A stretch of 64,000 nt of DNA from assembly GCA_021234155.1 (NCBI GenBank), contig JAJEKV010000005.1, positions 16,600,089 to 16,664,088 of the forward strand. Direction: 5' to 3'. This DNA comes from Isoetes taiwanensis. Its lineage: Eukaryota; Streptophyta; Lycopodiopsida; Isoetales; Isoetaceae. The notes beneath the pieces were generated by a model that was given only the letters and a program-made list of their open reading frames with translations, was not told the DNA's origin and did not search any database. Position numbers and translations under genes: made by a program. Positions 12,923 to 23,421 of the stretch are shown here, piece by piece. Positions within the stretch are counted from its first letter, which is position 1, and every line of letters starts with the position of its first letter.

Positions 12923-14520
12923 TTTTTTTCTTGAAGAACAAAAGTTTTAATAATCAAAAGCAAGGTACATGAGAATAAAACTTTGTCTTGTAGTACAAGC
13001 ACATGCATGTGCCATCGGAACTAGAGCCTCAAGCACAATGCAATTGCCCCACAATACTAGATTCAAATACGATTCCTAACCTCTACCTCAATAGGAGAGT
13101 ACTTATAGGCCATCATTATTTTGGTTTGGACACATGACACAAGACCATGAGGAGAAGAATAAATGCCTTGAAAAATGTAAAGTCTGTGTCATTCCCAGAT
13201 GGACCACAAGAGCCAATCAAAATCAAGATGAAATGCGTTCTTCTTAGCTGAGGACCATCTATCAGGGTAGGATGCTAGAAGAATGTGTTGGCCATTCAAG
13301 GCACTATGAAATAGATCCGGCAATCAAGTCCAGGCTGGTTCAATCTCAGGATATGCAAACAAGCAGTGTCCAAGTGATTCAATCTCCGCAAAGCATATTG
13401 GACACAATGCAGAGACTTGAGGATCACAATGATGACAGAATGTATTAACACACAGACACGTGTGAATGATTTGCCACTAGGATACCTTAGGATGGAGCAG
13501 TTTATTTCAAACCTAGTGCCATATACGAGACCAATACTCATATGGAGCGTACAGCTGCCATGTAAGTGGCATTGGCAGGGCACTTGATCCTTACAATACA
13601 CAGACTTGACAAAGTTCTTGCATCTATAATGTGACTCATTCCAATTCCAGGGAGTGCTTTCCCTAAAATTGGCCACCAGAAGAAGTGGCAAATTCATCTT
13701 CTCCTAAAGTGACATATCCCACCTAGGTATGTAGTCTGAAAACTCATTCCATGACATAAGATATAATCATTATACCAAGCTTGGATTGAAATGATGCCTA
13801 CTTGGAGCCACCTCATTGTATAGGATGATGGACTGATGCAGCAAGGGGGGGTGTCGATAGACTTTGCAGTAGTAGTATCCACTACCATATCATATCTAGT
13901 ATAGGATGAAAGGAAAGAGACAATTAAAATAATACCTGGACCGTAGCTCATGCATCCAACAACCCTTGCAAAAAAAGGCTAGGCATTCAAGAATGGTTGC
14001 ATTGGATGAAATAGTGCCCGTGGTAAAGGGTGTTTAACTGCCAGCTTGCCAAGTGGGATACAATGAGTAAGTAACTGTTCGAGAAGATGTAGATCATGAG
14101 AGTCATCCTCTTGATTCCAAAGCCTCTAAATGAATTTTAAAATGAAGACTTTACTTTGAAGTAGTCTGCCATATCCAGCCACTTGCCCACTTGGAAAGGA
14201 CACACTTGGACCAGGCCACCTTGACCACTTCACCCACTTCTATATACCCCCCTCCCCTCCAAGAGGAAGTTTCTAACGATGGCTATGTTTTCTTGCACCT
14301 TGATCCATGGAGGTAGCAAGCAAGGTGTCATATATATAGATGCACTACAAGCACGGGCTTGGCCACAGTAATGCGGCCTGCGAGTGACAACTTTACAGTA
14401 TTCCACCAAAAGATATGCTTCTCCAAGCCTTTAATGATATCTTCCCATGCCCCTCTCACGCTGACATGTATTTCAACCAGATTGCCAAGCAATTTGGTGG
14501 ATTATCCATGAGCAAGCACC
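12923..14520 (-). mobile_element. 5'-truncated LINE, 3' half, zf-RVT-like family B
   Basis: Read on the minus strand the order matches the LINE at 54 kb. First comes LLGNLVEIHVS then WEDIIKGLEKH (about 14510-14420), then AGRITVAKP, a NKLLHPKVS block, and the terminal zinc-binding stretch CPICFAEIESLGHC (about 13390). A 3' untranslated part follows, ending in an A tail that appears as a T run at 12923-12929. The frame is broken many times, for example the two separate ORFs at 13296 and 13694. Non-LTR retrotransposons copy themselves by target-primed reverse transcription. This copy lacks the reverse-transcriptase core and is dead. Confidence 0.8.
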
Positions 14521-14599
14521 TTCTATGGAAAAGCAAGTAGAGATGACAGTGTCAGAATGTCCAAAGTCCAAAGAGCAGTGAAAATGCATCTAGAAGCAC

Positions 14600-14965
14600 C
14601 TCTGCCATATTCAAATTCTCTAAAGAAGCGCAAGGAATAAGGTCCATTAAGTCATTTTCTTGTTGAGCTAATAATAATCAATGTACATCTTTAGACTTTT
14701 GTCTTTTTTCTTCACGAAGAGGATGGGTACCCCGAAGGGTGATACGCTTGGCCAAATGAACCCAAGCTCCATCAACTCATGTCATTGTTTCTTGAGCTCT
14801 GCTAGTTCTGAGGTGCTCATCCTATTAGAAGTTTTGCTAGTTGGTTTTTGCATCTGATGCAAGACATCCCACGCCTCTATAGGGTGGTAATTCTTGGATT
14901 TCATCCACAAAGAAGTCATGAAATTCTTTAATTAGCTTGGCAATTGCCTTAGGTAATTTCTTTGA
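14600..14965 (-). mobile_element. Ty3/gypsy reverse-transcriptase fragment
   Basis: On the minus strand one reads LPKAIAKLIKEFHDFF, then DEIQELPP, a [11 protein letters not shown]-like stretch, and [16 protein letters not shown] with MYIDYY and LNKKM. These match, in order, the end of protease and the start of RT in the large element at 27.4-27.7 kb. A deletion removes the next residues, and a DLMDL scrap follows. There are stops and frameshifts throughout. It abuts the LINE fragment on the same strand, which suggests nested insertion. Confidence 0.8.
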
Positions 14966-14978
14966 ATTTACATCTCTT

Positions 14979-15440
14979 ATGTTCTATGTTCTAGTGTCAG
15001 AACCCCCTCTATCCCCCCCCTCCTCCCCCTCCCTCCTCATAGATTTTCTTGCCCAATTCTTCTCTGATTCCTCCTCTGATGAAGAGGAGGAAGAGGAGGA
15101 GTTGGACATGGAAGAGGAGGAGTTGAGCTCCTCTGATTCCTCCTCTGATGAAGAGGAGGAAGAGGAGGAGTTGGAGGAAGAGGAGGAGATGTCCTCTCAA
15201 GGGCACATGACCGCTCTACTTCAGGGTTGGCTTGACCCTGAAACAGAGAATGAAATCTCTGAAGAGGAGGAGGAGGAAGAGGCGGAGGAAGAAGATGAGG
15301 AGGAAGGTCGACAATTCGACCAGTTTTTAGAATGGTTGAGAGATGAGCCAGGTTTGCATGTCTGCTTTTATTTTTTTTTCACCTTTCTTTCTTTTCTAAC
15401 ACCTTTCTTTCTTCTTTGTTGCAGACGTGGAAGATCAATG
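14979..15440 (+). CDS. Acidic Glu/Ser-rich protein, two exons, unknown function
   Basis: The first exon encodes long Glu runs alternating with SSSDSSSDEEE blocks. It then encodes a more ordinary stretch (HMTALLQGWLDPE, then FDQFLEWLRDEP). A donor at GCCAG-gtttgc (about 15350) and an acceptor ttgttgcag (15424) join in frame to a short second exon ending EDQ-stop near 15440. A 69-bp tandem duplication (15062-15106 repeated at 15131-15175) created a second acidic block. The start is uncertain: ATG 14979 or 15109. It could be a real small acidic nuclear protein or part of a decayed element. I do not recognise a family. Confidence 0.35.
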
Positions 15441-16100
15441 ATGCAGATCCCGGGCGGCCCCTTTTGTTTTTTGGTTTGCTACAGAAGCTTTGAACACGCC
15501 TCCGGGCATATTTTTCATGTAATTTTGTGAAAAGCCTTCGGGCACCTGCTTACAAGCCTTCGGGCTTACCTGCTGTACATATAACTTTTATGAATGAAAT
15601 CAAACAGTTTTCATAAAATTTTCTTCAAACAAGATTCTTGAACGCTTTTTTCTCAGACATAAAATTATTTGAATTAAATCCAACCTGTTTTCTCCAATTA
15701 TTTTGTCTCCTGTCAGTCCGCTATTTTCTCTAAAATTTTGTATCTGCAAATTTTGTCTCAACAAAGTCTCGGGAACACTATAAATCAACCACATGAGAAA
15801 TCTCTGATTCATCACAGTAACCATAGGAAATTTTCCTATACGACCTAAAACAATTCCCCAACCTTACAAGTCATTTTTTAGCCTTGATAATTTTGCCTTT
15901 AAAATCATTTTTAATTTAGCCTATATAAAATTTATAAATTCTATTTTTTCGAATGCAATAAATGGAATAAAATGCCGTGAGAATTTATTGCATGAAATGC
16001 AATATTCTCCATATATACCATATACATGTCATGTCTGGCGGGAAGACCGTACGCCAGGCGTGTTAATTCAAGCAATCAATTATTCACGCTAACTTATTTC
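15441..16100. other. AT-rich spacer, 3' untranslated-like
   Basis: It contains repeated gccttcgggc pieces (15533, 15558) and then AT-rich sequence without coding potential. One CACGCC-type palindrome half (acgccaggcgtg) is at 16051-16062. Confidence 0.4.
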
Positions 16101-16110
16101 TAATTATGCC

Positions 16111-16118
16111 TATATAAA
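16111..16118 (+). promoter_or_regulatory. Candidate TATA box
   Basis: TATATAAA lies in the context tgcctatataaatcc. About 30 nt downstream begins a pyrimidine-rich leader (ttttcttccttccttc), a usual arrangement for a plant start site. The first ATG that opens a plausible exon is at 16448. Confidence 0.35.
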
Positions 16119-16447
16119 TCCATTTCACGCTCTCAAAGTTCCTACACATTTTCTTCCTTCCTTCATACGATTTGCCTGTTTAAACTTTCCAACGTGTTTG
16201 ATCCGCCCTCCTGAAATCTTGGTGAGCGATTTATATTCAAAGAATGTTAGATGTTTGGTTTCAGCAATTCCTAACTTATTAAAAGACTCACCTTTTAGTT
16301 CTCAGAGCATCATGCAGAAGTGAGGACTAAGGTCTCAGCGAATCGAAAAGCCTTGGAATTAAAACCACAAGCATAGTCCTCCGCTCTTGAATCCTTCCAA
16401 AATCGAAACTCAAGGTTAGTTTTCATTTAGTTTTAAGTTTCATCTCA

Positions 16448-16515
16448 ATGGCGTTTAATCCAAGAAGACAAGCTTTTGCATTTGCTCGAGGCAGAGGATG
16501 TTTAAACCGTAATAG
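16448..16515 (+). pseudogene. Possible first exon, Arg/Gly-containing N-terminus
   Basis: ATG at 16448 opens MAFNPRRQAFAFARGRG and is followed by a possible donor (aaacc-gtaata). Upstream leader sequence has intron-like pieces (donor cttg-gtgagc at about 16219, acceptor ttctcag at about 16306). Downstream DNA carries CACGCC motifs as in other introns here, and the next candidate exon is at 19378. I infer that 16.1-33.5 kb was one gene, later split by a LINE and a Ty3 element. The link between the exons is inference. Confidence 0.3.
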
Positions 16516-16659
16516 TTTTTATAAACTTCATCTGCTTCTTTTTGTTTCGAGTAAATTCTTGAGTTTCTCTTCCTGAATTAATCATGCTATTGCATGCAAG
16601 TTTCTATTATGAATAAGTGTAGTAGAAAGCATTAGAAAAATCTGAAAGATAATATTTGA

Positions 16660-16960
16660 AACACGCGAAAGATAATATTTGAAACACGCCAAAAGCGGTT
16701 TTATGCTAACCTTAGCCTTCATCATGAATACCGCCTCGGCGTAGGGGGGAGAGATTGACAAAAAGACAGTAATATAGATTAATTATTTACACGCCAAACA
16801 AATAATTGCCCGCCTTTATCTATTTTACTTCTATCTATCTAATATGTGTTTTTTTTTTCCTCTCGCGAATGCACGCCGAAACGTATAGTTTTTCCTATAT
16901 AGCAGTTTTTACACGCCGAAATGGCAAACAATTTTATCCCTAGTTTCAACTTTTACGCTT
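16660..16960 (+). repeat. Intron-like DNA with CACGCC motifs
   Basis: CACGCC half-sites occur at about 16685, 16790, 16870 and 16912 in AT-rich sequence. Further members are the palindromes at 16051-16062 (acgccaggcgtg) and 19332-19344 (cacgccaggcgtg). The same motif fills introns at 37-41 kb. Confidence 0.55.
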
Positions 16961-16974
16961 AAACACGGGCGGTG

Positions 16975-19298
16975 TCTCGCTAAACATGCCATGCGGTCTC
17001 CCCGAACGTCATCCCGTGACCTTCTCGCGAAGGGTTCTTAGAAAGCCGCGACAGCCCACGTGGAATATCACTCCCGAAAGCAAAGGAGATAATACTTGCA
17101 ACAGCTATAATGACCCTCGGGGTGCACATGCAAAGATTACCCTTTGCAAGAAGGCCCAAACTTTGGAAATCACGATTCGGACGTGGAACAAGGCTTGCGG
17201 CGTCTTGCCAATGGGAAAGCCCCGACTTGAATGGCATGCAGGCAGAATTGCTTAATGGGCGGGGCCGCCTATAATACCGGTGTTGACCGCCTTTGTTCAA
17301 CAAGGCATTACAGAAGGTTTCCCGCCGCAGTGGACCAATAGCGAGTTGTTCCCATATATAAGGCGGGGTGACCCACACCTTTGCCAGCCAATTATCGAAC
17401 AATCATGGTCGGGTTCGGTGTTTGCAAAATTGTTTGTTTGGGATTCTCGGCGCCAGTTGACGGGTCAAGGCAGAGGCGGCGAGAGGTGCGGGCCCTCACC
17501 CAGCGGATTCGACCGCACTCAACCATTGACCACATCTTCACGCTATGCGAACTCGATTGAAGATGTAGGAACTGCCGCCGGGATCTATATTGTTGCTTTG
17601 TGGATTTTGGCGAAGGTGTTTGACATCATTGCCTCGGGAAAAACTATGGGCAAGACTGCAAAAATTGGGGGGTTCCCGTGAGATTTGCGTAATGCGATTA
17701 ATGCGAGCTATCTCAAAAAGATGCTCGGGTGTTGGTTGCGGCAGACAAGCCAACCATTTGATAGCGAGATTCGGGGTTCGGCCGGGGATGCCCTCTCTCC
17801 CCAACATTTTGGGCTTGATCAATTGGAGAGCTGGCTTGCCGATAATGGGGGCGATGGAGCTCACCTTCTATCGATCATCGACGCTTAATATATCGCCGAT
17901 GATGTGGACCTCCTAGCTTACACACCCAGCCAGACATGCAACGACATCTCGATGCCCCGGACACATTTTGCCAAGCGACCGATATGCGCGGCGTCAACCC
18001 GCCAAGACTAAGGTGGTTTTCATATCATCTTCACGTCGGTAGAGGGTCCCTCCTTCCGATTCTGATCGAGGCCAAAATGTGGAAGTTGCATCCACATACA
18101 AATATTTGGGAGTGGAGTTTCCTTCTACTATGCATTGGGACACATCCATACGGCCTACGAAAGTGACGGCAGGAAGGCACTATATGCAATGCAAAACAAT
18201 AGTCATAGAGCGGAGTTGTATGATTGGGCCCATCACCACGCCACTTGTTCAAGGTCTTAGTGGAGCCCGTCCTTTTATACGGGGTGGAAGTATGGGGCCC
18301 AATAGTATCACTTGCTACTTGAATGACTTGGAGCAGTCCAAAAAGCCTTCTTAGTACGAGCACTAGGGGTGAAGTCCACAGTCCCATATCAAATTCTCTT
18401 GCAGGAGACAGATTCTTGCCTCTTGAGGGGTGGCCCTTGATCGCCACATTGTCTATTTTTAGAACCGGTCAATATGGACGATGCTCGCGTCCCTAAACTA
18501 GCTTATATTATGGCAATGGAGCCGCTTAGCCTCAAGGCCCTGCTTTGGAGGGAAAAAGAGAGCTCAATGGTTGGCTAGATGGAATGTGCAGAGCACGGTG
18601 CATACATGTGCAAACAGCGAGGCGTGATCGCCATAGCTTGAGGCAATATCTTGACGATTGCTTCCTCGGCAAGCTTTGGGATGCTAATGCCCTTGAACAG
18701 TCAAGACAAAGACACTACCAAATACCACATAAATCCCACATTGGAACGAGGCCCGCAATGCTACCCATGGTACCCACTTGCCCATGAAAAGGCGCTGACT
18801 CATTGCCTCCATTCGCATTTTGGGCACATCATCTTCGAATTGAGACAAAGCCGGATGGATTGGTGAGCCACGCCAGGCGATGTGCTCTCAATGCTTGCTG
18901 CCAAATGGGAGTCATTGAAGATGAATCTCATACCCTTCAAAGTTGCCCAAAGATATGATCAAATTCGACCGAGATATGTTGAGTTGGTCGGGGCGCGGCC
19001 GCCGTTACATGTGACATTGAGCACAACATCCGCATGGGTCTGGGATCATATCTTCAGGAGGTTATGGACATGCGAGATCAGCTATGTCCTCGGGCACACA
19101 CTTGACATGTATATAAACATTGATGTATACTTGTACAGTTTGACAGCATTCTTATTACTGCCACGGTTTTTCCCTCGAAAACCCTTCGGGGCAGGGGTTT
19201 TTTAACCCGGACAGTAATAAGTTTGATGCGCTCCTTATGGGTCCCATAGGCCGATTGGCCTCAGTGGACGATAAAAAATCATTCTCATTCTCATTCTT
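16975..19298 (+). mobile_element. LINE family A, reverse-transcriptase half to 3' end, degenerate
   Basis: Several frames together give a LINE reverse transcriptase: QQGITEGFPPQWT (17300), SVFAKLF (17420), a FVDF-like stretch with PREKLWARLQKLG (17600-17670), and IADDV at 17893, the catalytic YxDD box. These are followed by YKYLGVEFPST (18095) and VPYQILLQETDSCL (18390). The element ends with a GC-rich 3' part (cgaaaacccttcggggc at 19177) and a cattct repeat at 19279-19298. The same 3' part closes the minus-strand copy at 50968-51545. Frameshifts and stops are frequent. It sits between CACGCC-bearing blocks, so it probably inserted in an intron. Confidence 0.85.
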
Positions 19299-19331
19299 AG
19301 TTTCTAAGTTTATATAAATAAATAAATATAA

Positions 19332-19344
19332 CACGCCAGGCGTG
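19332..19344. repeat. CACGCC-GGCGTG palindrome just before an exon
   Basis: The sequence cacgccaggcgtg is a perfect 6-bp inverted repeat around one base. It lies 33 bp before the ATG at 19378, immediately upstream of a possible acceptor (ttgatag). Confidence 0.7.
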
Positions 19345-19465
19345 AATACTGATACTCCGCTCACTTCCTATTGATAGATGCCAAGTTACATTAATCACCC
19401 GGTTGGTGACGAAGATGCATTGGAATTACATTTGGGCCAGCAATCACACAGCCCAGCTCCAGTTT

Positions 19466-21109
19466 TGTGACGTTCCACGTATTTCTACGGTCTACGTCAC
19501 GTATTTATACGGGACACGTACAAATACACCGACACGTCACCCATTAAAGGTACACCACTAGGGGGTCCTATAACCTAAGGGGGTTACTCTAAAAGGGATT
19601 AAATTAGCTATGCTAATTTAACACATTAAAGATAATAACCTATAACTTAGGAAATTAAGGACTAAATAGGATTAATTAGACTAATTACTGTTTTTGGAAG
19701 GCGCCACCTGCCCCAATCGATTGGCCAGCATGGGGATTTCTAAATTAGGCTGTCAACCTGATCCCTATCCCTGTGTTGACTCCCTCAATTCGGCCAAAGA
19801 AGGAGCAGGAGCTGAGCGCCATCATACCTATCAGAGCGCCACCATACCAAGTAGAACCTGTGAAGCAGAAGCTGAACCCTCAACACCCAAGAGATGGAAG
19901 CACCCCATGGTAACGAGTCCAGCCAGAACTCAGGTGGGTGGCTAGGATAGCCGTGAATTCTAGATAACGCCCCTATTGGGCCTTGGTTGTGTTCGTTTCT
20001 CTGTTCTCTTTGTGTTTCAATCATAGGAACTAACCCTTGGTTGTAAAGGTAAGTTCTCTTTATATTTGATTCTGGTTTTTGCTCTGAAAGGATGGATTGT
20101 TAGCTCTTTGTCTAGTCTTACTCTGAAATGGGGAATTACGGGGGTAGAGACCTCTCGAGCCCCCATTGTAGTATGCTCCTAGATAGCTACAGAGAGTCCC
20201 ATTAATTGCGCCAGGCACAAGAGCCCACCAGGTCCTAGATGCTATGGACCGGCTTAGCACCGCACAAGGAACACAAGGTGAAGTGGGGGTGGGGTCTTGC
20301 ACGAACATAAAAGGCTCCCGAGACTCCTACGCTGGGCTAGGCCTTTCAATAGCCGCCAGGCCAGCTAGGCGCCCGAGCCAAAGGTATGGGTCCGACACTC
20401 CCTCGGGTACGAGGTGTGACACATGGGGCATCCCGTACTTTGAGTAGATTTAGGTGAGTAAGTCGAAGTACGGATGCGGGGTTGCTGATGCGCGCACGTA
20501 TCCTCTAGCTCACCCATGGAACCACTATGATTCGGAAGGGGACGCTTCCCGACCCTGCCTCATCGGACCAGAGTCATGAACCCGAGTAGGCTCAAAGGGT
20601 GATACCTTGAACCTGCGTCTCCCAAGGCTATAGCGAAGCCATAAGCGTGAATTGACCCATCCGCAAAGTGTGCAATGAGGGGCGGATGGAGTGGACAACC
20701 CTAGCCGATGTTCTATGCCAGCCAACGCAATGCCCGCACTTCGGCCTGCCGATCTCTTGAGGCCCAACCGGGCCGCGTTCCTCACCGGAGTCCGAGCCGG
20801 GGTAGAACCTGGGGTTCGGGTGCTTTCCTAGTGCTAGATGCATATTCTTTGCCGTTGGTATTGGGATGGATGAGCCACCCTTCGTGGTGGTTGATATTAT
20901 ATGATTTATGCTGTGTGCTAACCTTGTATTCATGCTTCCGCGACGTAGGAGTCCCATTGAAGGCGTGGGCTCCTTCTTTTTCTTTTCGCACCATATTATG
21001 GGTGGCCTAATAGACTGAGAGGGCCCCGCTCATGGTGAGATGATCGCCATGGGAGGGGAAAGTCCCCCGTATGTATACCACGGGGTCGATATATTCAGGG
21101 AGCATCACA
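19466..21109 (+). repeat. 5' LTR
   Basis: Length is 1644 bp. It starts TGTGACG and ends CATCACA, one base from the PBS. Six ACGT cores lie within the first 72 bp (19470-19537), the usual core of bZIP-binding G-box/C-box elements. A palindrome taaattagc-tat-gctaattta is at 19600-19620. The first ~650 bp are almost identical to the 3' LTR. The middle (from about 20120) differs by many small indels in GC-rich spots. The 83-codon ORF at 19694 occurs in both LTRs and has no known domain. Confidence 0.95.
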
Positions 21110-21110
21110 G

Positions 21111-21123
21111 TGGTATCAGAGCC
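21111..21123 (+). other. Primer-binding site for initiator Met-tRNA
   Basis: tggtatcagagcc is the classic complement of the 3' end of plant initiator Met-tRNA. It lies one base after the LTR end. Confidence 0.95.
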
Positions 21124-21893
21124 GTGATTTCGGTTGCTCGAAATCATAGCACTGGCCAAACACTAACTCGTAGCACGGTAGTTAGGAGGAGGCTAAGTCA
21201 ATGTGTTGTTAGTCCTCTTTGATGTTTGGCTCGGTGTTAGGTTAAATTAAGAAATTGTAGCTTTAAAGAGGATGGGGCGACTGGAGGGCCCAAGATTGGA
21301 AGCCTAGCAAGTGTCAGTAGGTAGCTCAAATGACGAAGAGGGTGGTTCCATTGGATCGGGCGTACTCGAATTACCTTAGAACAGTCGACTCTAGGCGAAA
21401 AATGGTCAAGGGCAGGCCCAAAAACCAACTCGGGCGCCGCTTGCTTTTTGTCGCCTTGCAGTCACGATAGAAGAGCCGAAAATGCAGTCGGCGCCCGACC
21501 AGTCAGACCCGAGTCAACGTGGGCCCGCCAGGTCAACTCGGGCGCCGCTTGCTTTTCGACGACCCCCAGTCGAGGCGGAAGCACGTATAATGCAGCCGGC
21601 GCCCGACCGTATACCTCGTGTATTTCCGCCGTATAATTATTTTTTTAATAATAAAATTTTAAAGTTAATAAGAAAAATTTTAAAATTTTAAAAGTTAACT
21701 GGTCGTTAACCATTTCTTTTTGTTATTGCACCTTGCCTTCAGCGCCTTCGACCGCCTGAGCCGACGCCCGCCATCACCATCAGACCTGACTTTGCTCCTC
21801 CGCCCTTGTGCCTTGCGAACCCTAGCGCCTCCTTTGCCGTCTCCTTCGCCGCCAGCGCCTCACTACCTGCCTTCTTATACCTTAACGCCAGCT

Positions 21894-22088
21894 ATGGCTA
21901 TCACAAAGAGTGCCCCGGACCCATCTACTTTGAGCATCGTGGAGATTTACGCCATGATCGCCAAGCACATGGCTACAGACCCGGCCTTTATTGACATACT
22001 TCTGGATGAGCTGGTAAATAGGTTTGAGAACAACGATAGGATTCCCTATCCTATCTATCACTTCTCAGAGCCATTCTTGATCGGTTGA
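21894..22088 (+). CDS. Leader ORF 1 of the Ty3 element, unknown
   Basis: A 64-residue ORF from ATG 21894 begins MAITKSAPDP and continues with a helical, acidic stretch (VEIYAMIAKHMATD, then FIDILLDELVNRF). It sits between the primer-binding site and the H3-like ORF, far upstream of gag. The frame is open upstream to 21720 with a Pro/Ser-rich sequence. No family is recognised. The helix pattern could suit a small gag-like or adaptor protein, which is a guess. Confidence 0.35.
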   Translation: MAITKSAPDPSTLSIVEIYAMIAKHMATDPAFIDILLDELVNRFENNDRIPYPIYHFSEPFLIG

Positions 22089-22479
22089 ACCTTCGCCCGA
22101 CTCTCAATACCATTGTTGAGCAACAGCGACATGGTCATGATGCTCATTAAATTCTATCCTCCCGGCGACAAGGCCATACCGAGGAGGAAGACATCGTGAC
22201 GTAGGGCCGAATCGTCGGGGTTTGGCCGTGAGAGGATGATCATCGGAGATCGAGCGGGCAGATACGCAGCCCGGGGAAGGGAGTACCTCGGGGGACGGCT
22301 TTGCGCCATTGATGGCAGAGCCATTGAGGTTCCCCATACCGCATGAGGGTTCCAAAGAAGCTTTGAATGGGGAGAAATCCCCGATATCAGCCTAGACTAT
22401 CCGACAACCATTCGATAGATATGGGTCTCAAGGCCACAAGGTATTCAAGTCGAACTTAATCGCCGCGTTCCAGCCCAGC

Positions 22480-22629
22480 TTTTTACTCGATTCAAGAAGA
22501 TCCGAGGAGAGCCCGAGGAACGGGAGAAGCTCGAACAGAGGAGCTGGATCGGCAAGACCAAATGGGACCAACAAGATGGAGGAGCATCCGGGAGCGGGCC
22601 GGCCCAACTCGACGCGATGTGGACCAAGT
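22480..22629 (+). other. Short basic/acidic open stretch between leader ORFs
   Basis: A frame at about 22480-22629 reads FKKIRGEPEEREKLEQRSW and then a Gly/Gln-rich part before TAA. It overlaps the start of the H3-like ORF in another frame. No domain is recognised. It may be the end of a decayed gene captured with the histone segment. Confidence 0.2.
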
Positions 22630-23118
22630 AAGCACCGGAGGAAGGGTCTAGCCCATAAGACCGGCAGTCAGTACAAAGAGAAACTAAGGACTGTCGGGGC
22701 TTTTGGAAAGAAGACGAGTTCCGACCGGAGGCAGCAGCGGGTGGATAGCTCCCGACCGGCTGTTGGGGCTAAGACGGTGCCAGCACCGACGGGCCGCCAA
22801 AAAGCCCGGGCACGAGGAAGCCTCACAGTACCGACTGGTACCGCGGGCCTTAAGGAAATCCGCAAGTTCCGTAAGTCTACACAAATTTTCCGATCGGAAG
22901 CTACCCTTCCGTAGGCTAGGGTACGAGAGATCGCGCAGCAGTTCAAGACCGATCTCCGTTTCCAGACCTTTGCAATTTTGGCGCTCCAAGAGGCTGCTGA
23001 AGCCTACTTGGTGGCACTTTTTGGTGACGCCAATCTTTGCGCAATCCACGCAAAGAGGGTAACCATAATGCCTAAGGATTTAGCCCTCGCCCGCAGGATT
23101 CGGGGGGAGCATCCTTAG
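22576..23118 (+). pseudogene. Histone H3-like ORF inside the Ty3 element, one in-frame stop
   Basis: Histone H3 forms the core of the nucleosome. The C-terminal two-thirds of this ORF matches H3 in one frame: LKEIRKFRKSTQIF (alpha-N), [15 protein letters not shown] (alpha-1 and loop 1), [14 protein letters not shown] (alpha-2), [16 protein letters not shown], and ARRIRGEHP before TAG at 23116. The H3 residues Cys and His of the NLCAIH tetramer interface are kept. Loop 1 has canonical length. The N-terminal tail does not resemble the H3 tail (no ARTKQTARKS) and is Arg/Lys-rich. One in-frame TAG (22912) replaces the F of LPFQRL and one neighbouring codon is missing. A poly(A)-signal-like AATAAA lies at 23164. 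It could derive from H3 or a centromeric H3 variant. The sequence alone does not decide. Confidence 0.85.
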
Positions 23119-23163
23119 CATAATTGCGGGACTCCGCATTGTAAATATTTTCTTGTGATATTT

Positions 23164-23169
23164 AATAAA
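23164..23169 (+). terminator. AATAAA after the H3-like ORF
   Basis: The hexamer lies 46 nt after the H3-like stop, in an AT-rich stretch (tttaataaaaactttt). It suits a 3' end inside the retrotransposon leader, which would give a separate short transcript. Confidence 0.3.
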
Positions 23170-23421
23170 AACTTTTATTTTGTATTAAAAGCTTAATTAT
23201 TTTATGTTAAATATAAAATAAAATGCTGACGTCAGCCTCAATAAAAGAAGTTAAAAAGGGACTTTTAAAGTTATTTCAAATGTTTCTCTTCCTCTCTCCT
23301 CCCTTCTAGCGCCATGGTCGCCACCCCTTTTGTCGCCTGGTACCATGATGGAATGGGATCCGCAATGGGATCCGACCCTTGCTAAGTCCCCTTCGCGGCA
23401 TCCGGATCCTTCGACTTCTAC

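Noticed and set aside
14979-15440. Treating the acidic ORF as part of the adjacent Ty3 fragment
   Set aside because: The Ty3 fragment is on the minus strand and ends at about 14965. No frame links them.
19694-19945. 83-codon ORF in the LTR
   Set aside because: It occurs in both LTRs, has no domain and lies in the LTR promoter/leader part. I treat it as chance.
22684-23049. Minus-strand 121-codon ORF over the histone region
   Set aside because: It is a shadow of the H3-like frame on the other strand.
22576-23118. Calling the H3-like ORF a centromeric H3
   Set aside because: The divergent tail suits CENH3, but loop 1 is not lengthened and the C-terminus is close to canonical H3. Evidence is not decisive.
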